A DNA stretch of 64,000 nt from Echinostoma caproni (Eukaryota > Platyhelminthes > Trematoda > Plagiorchiida > Echinostomatidae), in the NCBI GenBank assembly GCA_900618425.1, contig UZAN01039377.1:39543-103542 (forward strand), in the 5' to 3' direction. Of this stretch, positions 46,006 to 59,177 are shown in pieces. Below the pieces are notes generated by a model, which did no database searches, was not told the origin of the DNA, and saw only the letters and a list, made by a program, of their open reading frames with translations. Numbering within the stretch: position 1 is the first letter of the stretch; each line of letters opens with the position of its first letter. A program made the translations under genes and the position numbers.

Positions 46006-49000
46006 ATGACGGTTCCTTCAATAATCAGTTTCAACATTCGCTCACTGTTTAGCAAACTACCTGAAGTCGGGTGCACACAAAAACATGTGTAATATGCAAT
46101 GAAGAATCGTGGCTCAACGAAGACATAGACGATTCGCTGATAAACATAACTAAGTTTGTAAGTTTTCCACAAGACAGAGAAAGAAGCAAAAATAAGTCCG
46201 GAGGCGGTGTAATAACCTACATTAACTCCAGTTGGTGCGGCACGTCCGAAAAGTTGTTTGTTTTCTCCTCTTATGGTATTGACTGCCTTACTGTTCCATG
46301 TCGACCTAGGTTTTCCCCTTATCGGAGCAAAATTATTACAAATCTATATTTTGCCCCTTCTTGCTCACAAACTGAAATTAGTTCTTTCTACAATGCATTT
46401 ATTCCTTTCATTGCTCCCTTAGTGGATGAAAATTTAATTTTAATTGTCGGTGATTTTAATCACGGATCAACCCAACCTTTACATTCTTTCGGTCTGTCAG
46501 ATCTCTCTTTACCGCCCAACAGAGGAAATGCTATTTTGAACAAGCTTATTACTAATCACCCTAATATCTTCTCTCTCAAACTGAAGGCATCTATTGACCA
46601 ATGTTTCCTATGTCTTAGACCGAAAGCTTACTCTTGCTCATCATACCCCGCTTTTATTCAAACAAAACAAATGAACAGAAAATTTTGGCACCTTTCAGCC
46701 GACAGACTAATTCTCCTCAGAAAATCTCCTGCTATTATTTCTTCGTGGTTTTCCACTCAACAGTCTCTTTGTTCTGTTGATCAATTTATAGAAACAGCTA
46801 ACGTGATTTTCAATGTGTGCTGTCCTATGAAGACAGCTTTTGTTCACACTGGCAGAATATGCTCTCCGCGGCTAAAAGAAGACAAAAAGAACTAGCTTTC
46901 AAGACACATCAAACAGCCACTGTCAAACAACTTACACTGCAAATCAGGGCAGAGTTCGAAAGATTGAATGCTTCATGCGCAAAGCAAGTTCTGGGAGCTG
47001 GAGATGGAAGACGGCTATGACAAGGGATCAGATTGCTTTGTGGACAGAAGAAACAGACAACGAACAAATTGTGGACGTAGAAAGCCTCAATGCTGCATCC
47101 ATTTATCCTTCGAGTGATCTCCTATCTCCGTACCCCATAGATCATCTATCTGCCATAGACCCGGTTACCCATGAGGAGGTCTGTCATCTTCTTAAAACTA
47201 CAAAAACCACGAGCGCAGTTAGCCCCGATGGTTTATCTTAGGTATTGCTCAAATATGGCGCTAGCTCAGTCACAGAGATCTTTACGTCCCTTATCAACCA
47301 ATCAATTTACACACGTTCGATTCCGGATTCACCGTTAACCATTGTTCCCATTCCTAAATTCTCTTCATCTAGCATTTTATCTAAACTCTTTCGTTTTATC
47401 GCCATCACCTCCTCTGCACTTAAACTTGCAGAGCGCGCTATTCGCACCCGCTTGCAATCTGGTATTATTGTTCCCAATGACCCCTTCCATTTTGTGCACA
47501 AGCCAAATAGATGCAGTTTGGATGTCGTCTGTTCAATGATGCACTTTATTTGCAAATCCTTAGATATTTCTCAAAATTCGGTTTGTTGGGTTTTCTTTGA
47601 CTATTTCTCGGCTTTTGATTCCGTTCCGCAATCTCTCCTGCAGAAGTTAGAGTCATTCGGTTGCCCCACTGTTAGGTAAAAAGACTATTTTTACCTAAAA
47701 CTGACTATTTACGAGTATTTTCAATTAGAATAATCTCTTAACAATACTAATCTCGCGGAGATTAATCAGTGATATTGCGTCATACGGAAACATTCACTCC
47801 GTCCGTCTCATCCGTGACCTATTGTAACGACCTTGGCAACTTGCCATTCCGTTTGAGTGTGAGTCGTGTTCATGTCTCACTGGACCACTTGGTTCATGTC
47901 GTCTGTATTTTCCTCTCTTGCAGATTGTCAGTTCACCCTCTTCACGGAGAACCTCCTGTCTGTCGACGGTTCCAGCCCACACCTAGACTCGGCCCACTTG
48001 CGGTTGTCTGGTGTATTCGTTTACGGGGGGACATCCTGCGGCACACCCGAGCCAAGCATCTTACACTATGACCGATTGAAGTTTGCTAACTGTGTACTTG
48101 ATTGGCACAATCTTTTTCTTGCAATAATCGATGCTATTTCGAGTCACATATAAACATCACAGTCAAACTTGTAAATTGACTTGCTTCCTGTGTCTCAAGT
48201 ACACGTTCGCTGTGCACTAACCGTGTTCTTACATACGTAGCTGGAGGAAGGTTACTAGTGTTCGTGGCGTTCAATCTGTGCTCTGATCGTACTCGTGAGG
48301 CTAGACGACTAGTGTGGCCGTTGAGTTACGTCTGTTCCCTGTGTGTCATCGAGGGATATCTTGTTGTGTGTGATCAATCGAAATCCGGACACAACACCCA
48401 CCAATATGTTGTCGTGGTTAAAAGATTATTTCACAGGAAGGACTCAAAGGACGAAGGCAAACGGCACTACTTTAAAACCGTTAGTGAATAATTCTGGAGT
48501 CCTTCAGGGTGCTGTGCTCTTCCCCTACCTACCTATTTTCGACTTTCATCAGTGACTTACCCTCAATCCCACCAGACAAGACCTCCAAGTATGTCAATGA
48601 TGTGGTTATATATCAATCCATCTCAAAACAATCGGACATAGAATCATTTTCCGACAATTTGTTGCAGGTGCAATCATTTTCGAGCCAATCCGGTCTCCGA
48701 CTGAATACACGTTTAGTCTTTTCCGATCCGAATACCCCCGTGGATCCCTAAGTCATCAATTCCTTACCCATCATCAGAACCTACCGCAAAATACCTTGGA
48801 GTTACCAGGGATAGCAACCTACTGTGGTCTTCTCATGTGCTTTCTTGTGTTGGTAGACTGCGTCGCTTATATTTTTAAATACGCAAGCTACGATTAGTTC
48901 GCCGCAGGCATGAAACTGTGTTCCTTTGTTTATTAAAGCATTTTTCCTATCAAACTTCATTGTTTGCCCATTATTTTCCCTGGTCTACTTAAAAAGGACT

Positions 49001-49310
49001 TCATTACTCTACGTCGAGGTTTAACAATTATTAACCATGTTCCTCTTATTCTTGAAACACTGATCACAGATTATGTAATTTGCATATCACTTCATGTGAG
49101 AACTTCGCTCAAAAGATACTCAATGACCCCAGTAATCCACTCAATGCCGATTTATCTGCTTGCGGTTCCCACGCTTCAACCCAATCCAATTTTCGCCGCT
49201 TGCCCTCCCGCATAAACATTTACTGCAACTCAACGGTTCCCTATTTCCTCGTATTCTCACTGACACGGTGAGAATCCGTAACGAACTAATTTTAAACTTA
49301 CAAAGATAAA
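46006..49310 (+). mobile_element. CR1-like LINE (decayed), interrupted by a solo LTR
   Basis: From an ATG at 46006 the frame gives FNIRSLFSKLPEV, the typical start of the endonuclease domain. After a frameshift come SWLNEDIDDSLI, GGGVITYINSS and GDFNHGS. After two further shifts and a stop at 47239 come the polymerase blocks: IVPIPKF, FRFIAITSSALKLAERAI, motif A FFDYFSAFDSV (about 47600), then (beyond the LTR) WLKDYFTGRTQ, motif B GVLQGAVL (about 48490), motif C KYVNDVV (YADD decayed to YVND) and the C-terminal NIYCNSTVPYF (about 49220). The 3' tail near 49430 is ATACAATATAATACAAT-like. The element is clearly inactive. It encoded an AP-type endonuclease and reverse transcriptase. Confidence 0.82.
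47670..48396 (+). mobile_element. solo LTR of an LTR retrotransposon
   Basis: This 727-bp segment begins TGTTAGG and ends ACACAACA (4-bp inverted TGTT/AACA termini). It is flanked on both sides by CCCAC (47665-47669 and 48397-48401), a 5-bp target duplication. It splits the LINE polymerase frame between motif A and the WLKDYF block; removing it with one CCCAC restores the same reading frame. It has no coding capacity and contains a TATAAA at 48149-48154. Size, termini and duplication are those of a Gypsy- or BEL-type LTR left after recombination between two LTRs. Orientation is inferred from the TATAAA only. Confidence 0.75.
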
Positions 49311-49488
49311 CACCTATTTAAGTTTTATCATTGTTGTATATTATTTTCATTTCATTGTGTATCCCACTGTAACGGTGAACACATTTTTGACTGAATTGTA
49401 GGTACAGTCGCCTGCACAAGCCATCTATAATACAATATAATACAATCAAAGCCTTTCAATCGCAAGAGTACATCAGCGACGTTTTGAT

Positions 49489-50031
49489 TCAGCCAGATTT
49501 CTTGTAAAGATGCAACGCATGTGTTGGAATTGTTGTGTTCAGACTGAAGGTCAAATCCGAGAACTTCGCGAATAGCGAGCGGGAGTTAGTGTTGTTCAAT
49601 GGTGGCACAATCGGCTTGGCAGGAGAGGTACAAGTTAGGTAAGTCTGCCATCCATCACGTCTATGTTTTTTGATCGAAGGACATTTATGACTCTCACCAG
49701 GCAAATAATTAGTGGGTAGCAAGGCATCCACAGTTTTTAGTCGGAGCACGGCCTGACGAGAATACTTATAGATCCTAGACGTGTTCAGCACCGTGATATT
49801 GATGGAACAAACGCGATAAATTGTAATGTGACGAATAAGTACGAGAGTGTACTGCAGCCCAAATGTGTTGTCACCGTCTCTGGTAGGTTTACACTTCATA
49901 TTTCTGGATTTCTCGGGCAAGATGTTGGTCCTGTTGTTTATGTGGAACGTATAAAAATAGCGACCAAAAAGAAACATAAACCATTTTGTACTCTGCAATT
50001 CTTGTGTAGAAAAGAGTTTGCAGAAAACCAC
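49489..50031 (-). pseudogene. N-terminal fragment of a CR1-like LINE ORF (tentative)
   Basis: This is an open minus-strand frame of about 180 codons. Its second half has the layout of the linker before the endonuclease in flatworm CR1-like elements: RIYKYSRQAVLRLKTVDALL, then LPTNYLPG, a basic KKHRRDGWQ patch, then N/S/T-rich sequence. It stops at 49489 without reaching an endonuclease. It lies tail-to-tail with the plus-strand LINE ending near 49.3-49.45 kb. An unrelated host exon is possible, but the context favours a LINE piece. Confidence 0.4.
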
Positions 50032-50039
50032 GTGAATGG

Positions 50040-53000
50040 GTTGATCGAAATCCGGAAATTATAAAAAATAGAGTAAGGGGACACGAGGTTACCTAATAAA
50101 ATTGAAAAGGGGTTTCTTAGCCGAGACAAAATAACTCATTTTACGTCGTGTGTACTAGCCGATTTGTGTATAAAAGGTTCATCGAATGAGTGCTCACGCA
50201 ACGTTTGTGACTATTCTTTCGGTGGTTACTTTGGAACAAACTGGACGACTTTGCACCTATCCGGGCTATTCTGAGATGTGGTGCAATTAAGTTGATTACA
50301 AGTTTTCAAGTTTTGCATACTGGTGTGCCCAATAAAATTATAAATGTGAATGAGACTGTTTGACCAATGTGAGCAGAGTCAAATGAGGGCAGGTTTGACA
50401 TAGAACGGGTTCCAAACCAGCACAATACCGGTTATGCAGTACAATGGATATGTAAACTTAAGCAAGTTAACATCAAACAGTTGGAAATTGAAGTCTGTAT
50501 TTTGTGTATATTTCCTATGATTACATTTTCCATTATTCTGGAACAAACTGCTAAACAATGTAAACAAGGATGCATCGGATAACGGTTTGAATACGTGATC
50601 TGGATAATGTTGCATTATTTAAAAACAGAGAAAAACATGTAGAAATGTTTCTCAATTATATAGTTCATTGTATCTCAGGTTATTAGTTCAGTAAGAGCAA
50701 ACCTCCAAAAATCAATGCCATGGATAACCGGTAGCTCTTACGATTATAACACAGATATGATGATTTCTTTTAAGTGTATAATAAACCGTGTGCAATCAAC
50801 TGAAGAAATTCACTAGAAGACCAAAACCTGTTTCTTGGTGCTTGGCATTCATCACTTTTGTATGTACGGTGCCTGTCTGCCAATTCAGCCGCAATTGAGG
50901 TTATTGAAATAAAATGCATTTACCTAATAGTGAATCCTTCAACGTTGGCTGATCTGAAAACAGTTCCTTAAAATTTTCACTTTAAGTTACTGTGGTAAAT
51001 TGGTGTATTGCTTTACAGATAGAAACTTGCTTCTACAAAGGACAACTGGATACGCCAACCTAGTGGATTTGAAAAACCGCAAAAATGGTAGCCTGATCCT
51101 GTGAAATTATCCACTTTTTGTATATTCCTTCAAAACAGATTTGAGTGTGCCTATAGTTCACCGGAAAAACACCATCATATTTCGTTCATTCCCACATACA
51201 CATTCATTTGCTGTTCACTATCTTTTTTTGTTTATACATTTCGCAGATCTCTCAAAAGAAGGTAAATTTTGCTGTTCTTCCGTTGGCTTCAGTAGTAAAC
51301 GTTCGAAATATTCCTCACCACGTAAGAATGGTCGACGATTTTGATTGAGAGAATAACTCTGCACGAATAAGAAACGGAATGATTGCGGTAGAATGTGAAT
51401 AAAAGTTTGATAGAGTACTTCTGTAATATCATCCAACACACATTTGCAAAACAATTTCGAAATTTGCGGTGTGACATCTGTACTTTGAACATATTCTTTT
51501 CTAAATCCGGTAGCTCAAGAGGGTGAGTTTGTCTTCTTCTAACGTTCACTGTATTGGCTTATTGTCGGGTATACAACTGAATGAATCTTAGCTGAGTGGT
51601 CAAAAGTATACGCGCCGTCAAGAAGTTTATGCTCTTTCATACAGTTTACAATCGCAAAGCAAATTTGGTATAATCGCTCGCAACATTTGCCCAAGCGCAG
51701 CATTTTCAGTGATAACTTGCGGGAATGTTCTGATTGGCAAATGTTTTCGAACAGAAGAATACCGCCCAAAATAATTCAACATGACGTGTGGTGTAGTAGT
51801 GCATGAAATCAAAAGCGGTAGGGTGTAGTGGTTGGACTGTGATCGAGCGGAGCATGTGTTGTGTGATCCAGAATTGAGTTTATGTTCCTTGTGATTACCT
51901 TGGTAATGGTGGTACAATCATTTTGAAGCAAAAATTTCAAAAAAGCATATTGGTTTGTGTTTTCCTTGCACCAATTCAAAATAACAGCTACTTTTTATGC
52001 AATTCTATTTATTCCGTACTGTAAGATAAGCTCTTGATTTTCGAAACACGCCGTACCACATTTCGTGAACGGATTTGTTATTTACAGCGACCCGAACATC
52101 TTTACCCTTGTGCCGGTTGACGTCGACCAAGAGCTGAGTAATCTATATATTTGAAGAAAAAAGAAGCCGGAAATAACGATTTCGTAACGGTACGTTTAGC
52201 CGACTTGTATCTACTATTTCCACTGGAACTTTATCCATACAAATACCAATGTTCAGGTTAGGTAACGCTGTATTATTTTCCGAGTAGTGGCGAATGACCT
52301 TATTTTCGGTTCTCATTTGCATCTGGATACGGACCAAGTTAGCGTTTCACGGAACACCGGGACGAAGTAATCCAGTCCACATGAATTTTGACGGTCGCAG
52401 AAGATCACATGATCACTGTACACGCATTTAACTTCGGTCACAATTACTGTATGATTATTGCGTATGCTTCTGTGACAGTGTTTCTCAGTAACCTACGGGA
52501 ACGCAGCAGACGGAATTGTGTGCATATGGTACTGCTAGACCTTCAATACCCACCGGACTGGACAAGATTGATCTACCTGAAGTGAATAGTTGGAATATCA
52601 GTTTTGATCACACGTGTTTGTGTGGGGACATGTGAACTGATTAACATAACGATTAATTGATTGATTGATTCCGATCAACACTGGACACGCAGCTATAACC
52701 AGAGTGTACTTCCAACTGCACACTTATCTGTTCCAACTTATGGATATTTACATTGGCGAATGAAAACGTGTTTGTCCGGTCGGTATTGCCAAGTGCAATA
52801 GAGTTGCATACTTTATTTGTGTAGGGGGGAGTTAAAACAATCATTATTCCATCATTTCTCACTTGCCGACAGAATACTCATATTTTTGTGGATTATGAAT
52901 GATTCATACGAGAGCATGCAGCTCGTTGGTGACACACCGGACCGATTAGTAGATAAGATTTTAGTTCACAAAAAGAACCGTGTACGGTAGAAGAGTTGTT

Positions 53001-53610
53001 TATTGCGACAAACCGTAAGCATTGGGTGTTGAAGGATTTGTGCCCTGCATGTATTATAATGTTAGCAGTATCTTTACAACGTTGGTTTGCCTAACAATAG
53101 TAGTTCAGTTGCAAGAACTATTTTCTCTTTCTCGGTAAATTAAACTAATGCAGTTAAAATAACAATCTGATCGGGCCGCCATTAAACATTCCGCCATGAT
53201 GTAATCTGGCGGAAAGTTAGAATTTATTCGGTCTCATTTTGCTGTGCTTTCTTAATACTTTGTGATGATAATTCAACTTTTATCAAGTCGGTATTTTTGA
53301 TAATGGGCATCTACGAAAATTCTAGAGTAAAGGCTGACTCTGTAAGCTGAATCAAATCGCAGCTTGATACAGACGATCCGAGAGGTTTTGCTTATATCAT
53401 TCCGTGACCTTAAGTCTGAGGAAAGGGCCTCAAATGATTAGATTGTCTCAACCGTAAAGTTCGTTTTAAATCGGAACTTTATTCTTCTTGTCTTAGACAA
53501 TGCGGATCTTCTTTGTGAGGTTAATTTATTTGTTGTTATGAAGAGGTAACAAAATACGGATAGAATCGGTATCGATCATTAATGTTTCGTGTGCTCCTTC
53601 AGGTTCTCTA
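50040..53610. other. no firm gene; weak candidate exon chain at 51.0-51.35 kb
   Basis: Three plus-strand frames join in phase: 51019-51087 (acceptor tgctttacag, donor AATG|gtagcc), 51139-51212 (acceptor ttcaaaacag) and 51247-51348 ending at TGA. The second intron would be 34 bases (ending atttcgcag). The last exon carries PLASVVNVRNIPHHVRMVDD. The donors are weak and no family is recognised. A tRNA-like patch near 51820-51890 is too degraded to call. The remainder is featureless. Confidence 0.25.
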
Positions 53611-53612
53611 CG

Positions 53613-53630
53613 CATATATATATATATATG
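53613..53630. repeat. short AT dinucleotide repeat
   Basis: A run of about eight TA/AT units. It is not obviously attached to a mobile element, though it lies about 300 bases upstream of a LINE relic. Confidence 0.8.
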
Positions 53631-53943
53631 TTTTGCCGTTTTTACAAGAACATCGTATATAGACATTTATTTAGTTACGTTGTTTCACTTAGAAACAAGG
53701 TTTTTGAGTCATTACTAACGATAGCACGAGATGAGTGACCGATATTGACAATACCTCAGCAACCAATTATTTTTTTAATTGCACTAATGTAATTATACAA
53801 ATTTACATTTATGATGTTTATGTTTTAACATTCCAACTTATTTAGTGTGCGTAAACAGTTGATCGAGAGCGCGGGAAATTGATGCTCATATTATGTCACG
53901 TGATTCCAATCATTTAGCGTATTAGAAGCGTCGCGTTACTTTG

Positions 53944-55003
53944 GATGCGGTTGCTTGTCTTATACATTAGGCTTATCCACTATAGACCAAAAACACAAGA
54001 TTGTTCATGTTTGTTTCTTAGACTATACAAACGCGTTTAACTCTGTTGACAGAAACATCCTATTATCACTCTTACGGTAAGAGAGTCTCCTGTCACATCT
54101 TTTGAATTGGATGCACGGATATTTTACTGACTGACGCCAATTCACTTGTCTCAATGTTATTGGGTCATCTGCTGTTACTGTAAACCACGGTGTATTGCAG
54201 GGTGCAATTTTATCCCCTTTTCTGTTCTTCTTTTACATCCAAGAATTTCCAGTCATAACAAATGTTTTCCCGCTTAAATATGCCGATGATGCAGTGGTTA
54301 GTGTTGCATCTCATAGAGACAATCAATCAACAAACCCCTTCAATCAACCATAATTTTCATTTCTGAATGGTACAATGGCGGTAACCTTTCTTTGAACCCG
54401 AACAAATGCATTGATTTTTTGTTTTCAATTGACCGTAAGACATCAAGACCTTCTGAATCATCTGTTCCCAATATCTCAATTAATAACCTAAAAGTTGAAA
54501 AGGTTCAACATTTCAAGTATTTTGGATGTTTTGTGTCTGCTAACCTCAAATGGTGTTATCACTTATAACAAAAATGTCTATAAGTCAGAAATTTGACCTT
54601 TTATTTCACGCCTTCGTTATCTGAGGGTGCCATTGTACATCATTTCTAAATTTATTTTCTCTTGCGTTTTATACCATTGAACCTACTGCTCTCCCGTTAT
54701 CTTCCCCGGCCTACTGTCATATTGATTAGACGCTCTCTGAAAAGCATCTCTAGATATCTTATATATCTAATGAGGAGCTGGTTGACTCCAATGTGTGACC
54801 GTCTGTGTGGCTTTATCTTGTCCGTTGCATCCCATTATTTACACTCAGCTCTATATAGCTCTATTTCAACTTCTGTTACCCGCAATAAGTTTAAACCTTT
54901 TATACTCGTATCACTGGTTTTCACAACTCCGGTGTACCTTACCTTTTCCTTTTATTGGTTTCTAGGGAACGAATATCAAACGAACTTATACGCAGTCTAA
55001 TGT
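53944..55003 (+). pseudogene. decayed CR1-like LINE reverse transcriptase
   Basis: The plus strand shows motif A as VCFLDYTNAFNSVDRN (about 54020-54050), motif B as NHGVLQGAILSPFLFF (about 54185-54230), motif C as FPLKYADDAVVSV with an intact YADD (54279-54290), then GGNLSLNPNKC (about 54385) and VQHFKYFGCFVSANLKW (about 54510). A frameshifted C-terminal region ends in LYSSISTSVTRNKF (about 54880). Two in-frame stops lie between motifs A and B. The endonuclease part is missing, so this is a 5'-truncated dead copy. It resembles but is not identical to the 46-49 kb element. Confidence 0.78.
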
Positions 55004-55009
55004 AAATGT

Positions 55010-58000
55010 TCACGCTGAAATTGTTCCGCTCTCGGTGACCTATTTATCAGCATCCAAGTAACTATTTGTTACATCTTTAAACTCTTCTGACAGTGCGTAA
55101 GCCAAAGCAAATGTGTTAACATTCTTTTCACCAAAAATTCTGTCCACATTGGATGAATAAAGTGCACTCTTGAATTGACTTGTTTTATTAAAATAGATAA
55201 AAATGAAATGGAGTTTATCATACTATAAGGAAGCATTGCCAACTACTAGAGGTGAAACCCAATAATATGAAATTGAACTTAATAGCTATTTCAAGTCAAC
55301 ATTTATTGGTTGCATACATCTCTCAAAGGATCTTCAATACGGTTTATACGTCACCATCAAATGCAAAACAGTTTCATATTGCGAAAAAATTGATCGACGT
55401 TTGAGTCTGCTAGCAAATTTGGTATTACGAAATGACAACAACCTATTCTACTGCAATTCGCAGTCTTTTTAAGAACACTCGTGACCATCTAAGTGGTAGT
55501 TTCTCATTCATGAGTATGCTTTGCCCATCCGTTGTATCACATAGCTCAAAACATTTTACCTAATTCGTTTTGCATATTGTCATGTTTTTGAATTTTATGA
55601 TTATTGATTTATCTATCTACTGTTTTCATGTATTCATATTCTGAACTTTGATATTTATATCACTTCTTTTGTTCTCTTTCCGGACAGAATTACATTCATA
55701 GATTGAGTTTCTTCTGCTTTTATGAACCGATAAGAAACGTTTCGGTGTCACAAACTTCTGCCGATTTCTAAAACTACCTGTTAAGCTTTCGTCACTGCGA
55801 CAAATCACAGTTTTCTATTGTAACACTTAGCTATCTTCATCTATGATTCATTCTGCCTACCATTGACCCTGAAGTAGATGCAGTGATATGTCGGTGACAT
55901 TAGTGGGCACTCTTTGCCCCTTTTAGACGCACTAGAAGCGTATTTAGTCAATCTTGCTAGAACGTGATTCGTCTGATGCACGTCCGGTTTAGAAGCTAGG
56001 TAGCCTCTTCTTTGATCATAACTGCAAAAGTTAAGGTTAAGTTAAACAACGATCTGCAGTGATCTAGTGTTAACACCCTAGCAAGTACTGCAAAGTGTGT
56101 TCCAAAATTTATGCATCCTAGTACACGCAAACATGTATGTATATAGTAACCTTAATTTACAAAGGTTGGTCTTTGAATGAGAAAGATTGAAATAGCTCAC
56201 TCTGTCGCCTTGAATGGAAGACCAGATCAACGAATATTCCGATCAATCATGCTGAGCTTGTGAATATAACATTTATAGATCCGTTTATTAATGAACAATA
56301 CTGAATAGTAAACCATTTGGGGAGCTGGTGTGCTAATTGGGGATGGCTCTGAGAAGCCAGTAGTTTGGTTTGTGAGTTTTTACTTTCAGTAAATTCAGTT
56401 GATTCAGTCTCATCACTGACAACCACTGATAATTATGCACATTCTTATTGCTGTGCTAATAACTGGAACAAGAGTAATCTTTAAACTGTTATTTGCTCTA
56501 ATTCAATATATCAGGAACACATTGTTTACGAGTTATTGAATCAATCATAAAAGCATCAATGCAGCGTAAGCTGAAAGCAACATTAATGCATCTCAGTTGT
56601 GGCCCGGGGACAGAAACAACTCACATAGTTAGCTTCACTTACCGGCAAAATGATCTGAGAGGGAGGGGGTATTTTGAAGCACCAAAAAATGTTTGATGTG
56701 TAGGAAGAATTTGGGGTTGGGAAATATGATGAGGCCGGCGATACCATAATCTCACTTTTTGTTAGGCAACCAACGCTCATTGCCATATTGACCAACTCAA
56801 TGTTTTTCTTAATTCAGAAAGCAGCAACCAGTTAGCAACGATTGCATTTTGTCTCCATGGCAACACATTATGATTGTCTATAGGCGTCAGGGAAGAAGAT
56901 CTAGGTGATCTCATAAGTGAGCATTGACAGTGAGACTTGAGATCCTAATCAAACCGCCTTTTATTGATTTATGCGGCAGCAATTGACTCTAAGCATCAAC
57001 CATTCCATTCAAATAACTTGAAACCCGTTTGGTAAGTGAGTCGTGCAAAGGTCAAGAATGATCAACAAGTTTATCAAACCTATTTGATCAGTAGAAAGGT
57101 TTTTTGTTTCATTCTCAGGTGGACCAAACTGGGGAGACTCACCTGTATGTGAACAATATGTTTCACTTGAAATTAATACACAGCAAACCGAAAAAAACAT
57201 AGACTAAGAAAAAACACTAGATAAGAAGATTTCGGGAGATAAATGAGTACGGAGCCGCGAAACCACTTGTTTATTATCAGAATTACCAAAACATTCATTT
57301 AGTTTGTGTTTTATTTCGGTATTTTTCAATGATAAATTATTTGCAAATAACACACCGAAATGTGTGCAGCTCTCACTAAACCAGAATATACACCAAAAAC
57401 ACAATAGACATTTTCTACAGTTTCTTTGTTATCCATTCAAAGAATGCTTACTAAAATTAATATAATCAACCATAGGAGGAGAGAAGAGTTTGGTTTGACC
57501 TTTAGTCAGACCTTTAGTCACTTAATCCATTCGAGTAAGCTTAAGCATAATTCCCGTGTTTTCCTGCGCCGAGAGCATGTGGTTGATAAGACTTGGAAAC
57601 CCGTTTATCGATGACGCAACAGACTTTCGGACAGGGAGATAACTGACCTTGACTTTGTTGTTTCATAAATAAACTCGGATGCCCGTATTTTTCTGATGTC
57701 GACAAATGCTAGCAATCCATGACTAGCTGCCATGGAAATATTCAATTGGGACCGGAATTGCTTTGATTGTTGGGCAATCGCGGGTCCGGAATTACCCTCT
57801 AACTTCATTCTACCTTTGTCTACCGACACGTAGCCGAATGTTCTCTGGTATATTTTAGCGAAATTCTTAATTAAATGACTAATACGTATGAGTTGAGATG
57901 TGCTTGAATTCATGGGTAAACAAAGTTTGTGTATCATTTTCAGTCTGATACAATGCGTTTCATGAACGAAAGTTGCAACCCATCAACACTTTAGGAACAG

Positions 58001-58895
58001 ACAAAGAGAAAACATCAAACGTCTAAGCCCTTCGTATACAGTTTTGTCAGCCGTTAGCAAAGTTTGTCCCTTGAGTCAGACTTAAACGGTGACCCTTCGG
58101 TATGGAAGACGGGACAATGATAACTGAGTTAAAAAATGGAAATTTAACCCATATTAACCTACATGCATATTATTCATTCCGGTTGGTTCTCGTCCATCAT
58201 AGTTCAACAGTGGTATGACCATTCATTTACAACTTTTAGGAATCAAATACAAAGAAGAACGGGGTTTATGTTTTTTCCGTTTTGTATATAGACGAGAATG
58301 CAACAGCTTTAAGCTATAGAAAAACCTACAAAATGAACCAAAACCTAACCTGGAGTCTTGGCAAGCCGCAACAAGAAAAACCTACCGCTTTTATGATCAA
58401 CGATTGAATAATTATTCCTTCGTTGCGAGGATACTCTGCAAAAGAGTTGGCTAAAAGCCCTGATTTCAAACCAACCAACAAGAGGTGTACAAAACACTAC
58501 CTTTGGAATCAAGCACGACCAGTCAGAGAAACCGATTGCGAAATCTGCAAAATTCATCTGATTTCGTCTGAAAATTCTCACCGTATTCCATCCAAGAGAA
58601 AAAATGAAGTTCTTAATGGCTTATAGATTTCGTTGTATGATGGTTTGTCTGGCCCATAGTTTGAACAGAGACATTGCTGAAGTATCATTACATGAGTGCA
58701 AATGATTCATTATACATCTGAAATAAACTCCCATGGGAAGTTTTCATTGACACTGTGGTGACTTATCAAATAACGCTCAAAACAGAACCAGATCTGTTTT
58801 TACCAGACAATCTATTCAGGTTACGTCCGAATGTACATCTGGCAAGCAATGAGCCTTGTTAAAGAATAACAGTATTCCCACAAATTATGCACCTT
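55010..58895. other. no firm gene; weak exon candidates
   Basis: No gene is firmly supported. Recorded possibilities: minus 57913-57648 (88 codons from an ATG, donor CAAG|gtcagt); a minus 57142-57080 frame (21 codons, GESPQFGPPENETK, acceptor ttcacatacag); and a plus-strand terminal frame 58430-58626 (motif RETDCEICKIHLIS) with AATAAA about 95 bases later (58722). If real, the last would converge with the minus-strand gene ending at 58902. Confidence 0.3.
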
Positions 58896-58901
58896 ACCTT
58901 A

Positions 58902-59059
58902 TCACTTGTCATCATTTTGTAGCAATGGATCGTAGTAAACAGTTTCCAGTTCTTCCAACAAATGCTCTTTGACTTTCAGAATTTCCACTTTGCTGTTGGA
59001 ATTCACACGACTTGCATTAACGTAATCACAAAGTCTTGGTTCCGGATAGGTGGGTAAAT
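58902..59059 (-). CDS. probable last exon of the right-end gene
   Basis: This is a minus-strand frame of 51 codons plus stop after a cctctctaag acceptor. It has strongly coding-like composition: YPEPRLCDYVNAS, then a charged helix-prone stretch VEILKVKEHLLEELETVYY, ending LLQNDDK and TGA. It enters with two leading bases, needing a phase-1 donor upstream. No family is recognised. It is placed in the same gene as the Ser-rich exon because of strand, spacing and open phase chain. The stop is followed by a second in-phase stop (TAA), which supports a true C-terminus. Confidence 0.4.
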
Positions 59060-59177
59060 CTTAGAGAGGCTATCCAAAGTTTTATACTCAGACACAATCA
59101 ACAGGTTTGCACGGTTAGAACAGTGGTGCAAGATAGTTTGCTATCCTCCCTCTGATTATCCGATTGCTACGTCACTT

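Noticed and set aside
51820..51890. tRNA-like patch with GTGTAGTGGTTGGA
   Set aside because: It is box A-like, but no acceptable box B is present. It is too degraded to call a SINE or tRNA.
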